Source: Palsa-883 sp963826975 (GTDB taxonomy: Bacteria > Pseudomonadota > Alphaproteobacteria > Acetobacterales > Acetobacteraceae). From it: a DNA stretch of 64,000 nt. Of this stretch, positions 61,034-64,000 are shown piece by piece (position 1 is the stretch's first letter; each line of letters opens with the position of its first letter). The stretch lies in assembly GCA_963826975.1 (NCBI GenBank), contig CAWGZJ010000011.1, positions 434,001 to 498,000 on the forward strand, written 5' to 3'. The position numbers and the translations under genes were made by a program. The notes under the pieces are model-generated. The model did not search any database. It saw only the letters and a list, made by a program, of their open reading frames with translations, and was not told where the DNA came from.

Positions 61034-62566
61034 ATGCCGCGTCTGCTGACCCGTCTGTTGCTTGGGGCTTCGCTGATGTTCGCCGCGTCTGGCGCGGCGC
61101 TCGCCGGCAAGGACCTTGTGGTCGGTGTGCCCGACAACCTCACCGGTCTCGATCCCGCCGACCTGAACGACAACCTGTCGCAATCGGCGGCACGCCTGAT
61201 GTTCGAGGGGCTCTACATGCTCGACGAAAATATGAAGCTGCAGCCGCAACTCGCGGAGAGCTTCGAGGCCAATGAGGAGGCAACGCAGTTCATCTTCCAC
61301 TTGCGCAAGGGCGTGACATTCCACGACGGCACGCCGTTCAACGCGGCGGCGGTGAAGGCCAGCTTCGATCGCGCCGGCAATCCGGCGAACCACCTGAAGC
61401 GGCAGAGCCTGTTCGTGATGATCGACCATACCGACGCGGTGGACGATTATACCGTGAAGGTGGTGCTGAAATATCCGTTCGGTGCCTTCGTCAACGACAT
61501 CGCGCATATCGGCGCACTGATCGTCAGCCCGAAATCGGTGCAGGATTTCGGCAAGGAGGTCACGCGGCATCCGTCCGGTACCGGTCCATACGAATTCGTC
61601 AGTTGGACGGCCGACACGCTGAAAATGAAGAAGAACGAGCACTACTGGAAGCCCGGGCTGCCGAAGATCGATACGATCACCTATCGCAGCGTGCCGGAGA
61701 ACGGTGCCCGCATCGCCATGCTGCAGACCGGCGAGGCGCAATTCATCTATCCGGTGCCGCCGGAGATGATCAAGTCGCTGCAAAACAGCCCGACGATCAC
61801 GGTGTTCGACGAGCCCTCGATCCTGGTGCGGTATATTGCACTGAACAATCTGCGCAAGCCATTCGACGATCCGCGCGTGCGGCTGGCGCTGAACTACGCG
61901 GTGGACAAGCAGGCGTTCATCAAGGTGGTGTTCAGCGGTCACGCGGATCCGATGGACTCGCCGATGCCCCCGCTGCTGGGCTTCTATCAGAAGCAGGGTG
62001 ATTACCCCTACGATCCGGCCAAGGCCAAGGCGCTGCTCGCCGAGGCCGGCTATCCGAACGGTTTCGAGACGACATTGACCGGCGGTTCCAACACGTTGGC
62101 GCAGCGCGGCATGCAGTTCATCCAGCAGCAGCTTGCTGCCGTCGGCGTGACGGCGAAGGTGGAGCCGCTGGAGGCCGGTGTGCTGACCGACAAAATGTTC
62201 AACGTGCAGAAGCCGGAGGATGCCTCGATCGTGATGCTGTATGGCGGCTGGTCGTCGTCGACCGGCGATGCCGATTGGGGCATGCGACCGATGCTTTACA
62301 CCAAGGCATTTCCGCCGGTGCTGTCCAACCTGGCCTGGTACAGCAATCCCACGACGGACGCGGCGATCGAGGAAGGGCTGAGCACCACGGATCCCACCAA
62401 GCGCGCCGCCGCCTATGCCAAGGCGCAGGCCCAGGTGTGGAAGGACGTGCCGTGGATCTTTCTGAGCGTGGACCACGACCTGGCAGCCTATTCGAAGAAG
62501 CTGACCGGGGCGTCGATGCGCCCGGACCAGCAGTTCCATCTGACCGCGGACGCCGCGCTGAATTGA
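61034..62566 (+). CDS. peptide/glutathione ABC transporter substrate-binding protein (GsiB/DppA-like)
   Basis: 510 residues with a Sec signal (RLLTRLLLGASLMFAASGAA) and type-II binding fold typical of family 5: VGVPDNLTGLDPADLNDNLS, FHLRKGVTFHDGTPFNAAAV and RVRLALNYAVDKQAF. AGGAGG lies seven bases before ATG 61034. Seventeen bases after the ATPase gene and four before the permease, so operonic. Ligand could be glutathione, peptides or other small molecules. Confidence 0.93.
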   Translation: MPRLLTRLLLGASLMFAASGAALAGKDLVVGVPDNLTGLDPADLNDNLSQSAARLMFEGLYMLDENMKLQPQLAESFEANEEATQFIFHLRKGVTFHDGTPFNAAAVKASFDRAGNPANHLKRQSLFVMIDHTDAVDDYTVKVVLKYPFGAFVNDIAHIGALIVSPKSVQDFGKEVTRHPSGTGPYEFVSWTADTLKMKKNEHYWKPGLPKIDTITYRSVPENGARIAMLQTGEAQFIYPVPPEMIKSLQNSPTITVFDEPSILVRYIALNNLRKPFDDPRVRLALNYAVDKQAFIKVVFSGHADPMDSPMPPLLGFYQKQGDYPYDPAKAKALLAEAGYPNGFETTLTGGSNTLAQRGMQFIQQQLAAVGVTAKVEPLEAGVLTDKMFNVQKPEDASIVMLYGGWSSSTGDADWGMRPMLYTKAFPPVLSNLAWYSNPTTDAAIEEGLSTTDPTKRAAAYAKAQAQVWKDVPWIFLSVDHDLAAYSKKLTGASMRPDQQFHLTADAALN

Positions 62567-62570
62567 TCGC

Positions 62571-63491
62571 GTGTTCGACTACCTGATACGCCGGCTGGTG
62601 GGGACCGTTCCGGTCCTGCTGGCCGTCAGCGCCCTGGTCTTCCTGTTCGTGCACCTGTTGCCGGGCGATCCCGCGCGGCTGGTCGCCGGCCCGGATGCAT
62701 CTTTGCAGGACATCGCGGCCGTGCGCGCCGAGATGGGCCTGGATCAGCCGCTTCCCGCGCAATTCCTGCACTATCTTGGCCAGACCGTGCAGCTTCGTTG
62801 GGGGCGGTCGATCAAGACCCATCAGACCGTCGCCGAATTGATCGGCGAGCGTTTCATGCCGACCCTGCTGCTGACCGTGTTCGCGATGCTGTGGTCGGTG
62901 ATCGCTGGCGTCGCGATCGGCGTGCTGTCGGGTGTCAAGCGGGGCCGCTGGGTCGATCGATCGGCGATGGTGCTGGCGATCTCCGGCGTATCCTTCCCCG
63001 GTTTCTGGCTGGGACTGCTGCTGATCGATCTGTTCTCGGTTCGGCTGGGCTGGCTGCCCACCGGCGGCTATGGATCCTGGCAGCATTTCGTACTGCCGGC
63101 CTTCACGCTTGGCGTCGGCGTTGCTGCGGTGATGGCGCGCTTCACCCGCTCGGCCTTCGTCGAGGTCACAGCCGAAGACTATGTCCGCACCGCGCGCGCC
63201 AAGGGCGTGCCCGAGCGTGGTGTGGTGTGGAAACACACGCTGCGCAACGCGCTGATCCCGGTCATTACGCTGGCAGGCCTACAGTTCGGCTTTCTGCTCG
63301 GCGGCGCGATCGTGGTGGAAACAGTGTTCGCATGGCCCGGGCTTGGGCGGCTGCTGGTCGACAGCGTTGCCTATCGCGACTACCCGGTGATCCAGGCGGA
63401 GATCCTGCTGTTCTCGTTCGAGTTCGTGCTGATCAACCTGATCGTTGATCTGCTCTATGGCCTGGTCAACCCGGAGATCCGCCTGCGATGA
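62571..63491 (+). CDS. peptide/glutathione ABC transporter permease (GsiC/DppB-like)
   Basis: 306 residues from GTG 62571, six helices, with family segments LIRRLVGTVPVLLAVSALVF and HTLRNALIPVITLAGLQFGF (EAA-like loop preceding). It forms the pore with the downstream GsiD-like permease, overlapping it by four bases (ATGA). Confidence 0.94.
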   Translation: MFDYLIRRLVGTVPVLLAVSALVFLFVHLLPGDPARLVAGPDASLQDIAAVRAEMGLDQPLPAQFLHYLGQTVQLRWGRSIKTHQTVAELIGERFMPTLLLTVFAMLWSVIAGVAIGVLSGVKRGRWVDRSAMVLAISGVSFPGFWLGLLLIDLFSVRLGWLPTGGYGSWQHFVLPAFTLGVGVAAVMARFTRSAFVEVTAEDYVRTARAKGVPERGVVWKHTLRNALIPVITLAGLQFGFLLGGAIVVETVFAWPGLGRLLVDSVAYRDYPVIQAEILLFSFEFVLINLIVDLLYGLVNPEIRLR

Positions 63492-64000
63492 GCGACCTCG
63501 CTCTCAGCGCGCCGTCGTTGCGCTCGCCGGCCGGCGAATTCTGGCGCCGATTCCGCCGCAAGCGGGTGGCTGTCGTGTCGGGGGGCGTGCTTCTGCTGCT
63601 GATCCTGACGGCGGTCGCCGCGCCGTGGATCGCGCCCTATGGACCGGCGGTGCCGGATTACGACAACGTCCTGGCGGGGCCGTCGTGGCTGCATCTGTGC
63701 GGGACCGACACGTTCGGGCGCGATATATTCAGCCGCATCCTGTGGGGCGGACGCATCTCGCTGACCGTCGGGTTCGTGTCGGTGGCGCTTGGCGGATTGG
63801 TGGGTGTGGCGCTCGGCCTGGCCGCCGGTTTCTTCGGCGGTGTGCTCGATAGTCTGATCATGCGGGTGATGGACGTGCTGCTGGCGTTTCCCGGCATTCT
63901 GCTGGCGATCGGCGTCGTGGCGCTGCTTGGTCCCGGTATCGCCAATGTGATCTATGCCATCGCCGTGTTCAGCGTGCCGGTGTTCGCGCGCCTGGTGCGC
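63488..64000 (+). CDS. peptide/glutathione ABC transporter permease (GsiD/DppC-like), cut by the window edge
   Basis: 171 residues visible, open at the right edge. The start ATG overlaps the preceding stop by four bases. It reads EFWRRFRRKRVAVVSGGVLL then LCGTDTFGRDIFSRILWGGR, the DppC signature, followed by helices (TVGFVSVALGGLVGVALGLA) and LIMRVMDVLLAFPGILLAIG. Expected full length about 290 residues, so roughly 40 % is missing. Confidence 0.93.
   Translation, partial: MSDLALSAPSLRSPAGEFWRRFRRKRVAVVSGGVLLLLILTAVAAPWIAPYGPAVPDYDNVLAGPSWLHLCGTDTFGRDIFSRILWGGRISLTVGFVSVALGGLVGVALGLAAGFFGGVLDSLIMRVMDVLLAFPGILLAIGVVALLGPGIANVIYAIAVFSVPVFARLVR

Noticed and set aside
60743..62539. 598-codon minus-strand frame
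   Set aside because: Antisense to the binding-protein gene of the peptide transporter and has no family resemblance.

Overview
The window is GC-rich (mostly 65-70 %) bacterial chromosome. Gene content and family resemblance suggest an alphaproteobacterium near the Acetobacteraceae/Rhodospirillales; this is inference, because no rRNA or tRNA gene was recognised. Supporting signs are the many ABC importers, hldE, a truncated-hemoglobin/NsrR pair, DoxDA, short lipoproteins, and dispersed palindromes of the GTCATGCCGGC type. About 53 protein-coding genes can be supported, several of them damaged.

Layout. 0.3-4 kb: a PatZ/Pat-type acyl-CoA synthetase-acetyltransferase, divergent from an HSL-type esterase. 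4.1-4.6 kb: a low-GC orphan ORF with a possible nuclease motif. 4.8-9.5 kb: a branched-chain amino-acid (Liv-type) ABC importer, split by a palindromic repeat. 9.9-13.1 kb: an orphan outer-membrane efflux lipoprotein and a two-gene ABC importer without a binding protein. 13.4-15.2 kb: ubiX-ubiD. 15.5-17.4 kb: a SLOG/SLATT-like membrane protein, a candidate nucleotide-gated defence effector. 18-21.2 kb: hldE, an inositol-monophosphatase-family gene and efp. 21.3-24.3 kb: a PIN-domain toxin with a frameshifted antitoxin, then an SDR gene (frameshifted) divergent from its LysR regulator. 24.5-29.7 kb: an unrecognised four-gene cassette built around a large protein with atypical kinase motifs. 29.7-34 kb: hydrolases and a DUF2269/saccharopine-dehydrogenase/DCC cluster. 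34.5-37.5 kb: a sulfur-oxidation operon (DsrE-like, binding protein, DoxDA). 37.6-39.2 kb: catalase-like peroxidase plus cytochrome b561. 39.7-42.8 kb: small genes and remnants. 42.8-45.2 kb: an EpmB-like radical-SAM aminomutase and a diguanylate cyclase. 45.3-52.3 kb: an envelope cluster (MlaA, YncE-like, MipA/OmpV, MlaC, an HATPase) divergent from a two-component system. 52.4-56.2 kb: epmA (frameshifted), a small lipoprotein, pirin and an Nramp transporter. 56.3-57.8 kb: 5-FTHF cyclo-ligase, NsrR and group-III truncated hemoglobin with a likely NsrR operator. 58-58.8 kb: truA. 59.1-64 kb: a peptide/glutathione-type ABC importer running off the right edge.

Three themes recur. First, EF-P and both of its modification enzymes (EpmA and EpmB types) lie within 33 kb although not in one operon. 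Second, at least four otherwise intact genes carry single-base frameshifts (antitoxin, SDR, the kinase-like gene twice, epmA), which means either sequencing indels or real decay. Third, the window is unusually rich in palindromic elements of several families and in short tandem repeats, some inside coding sequence with 15- or 27-base units.
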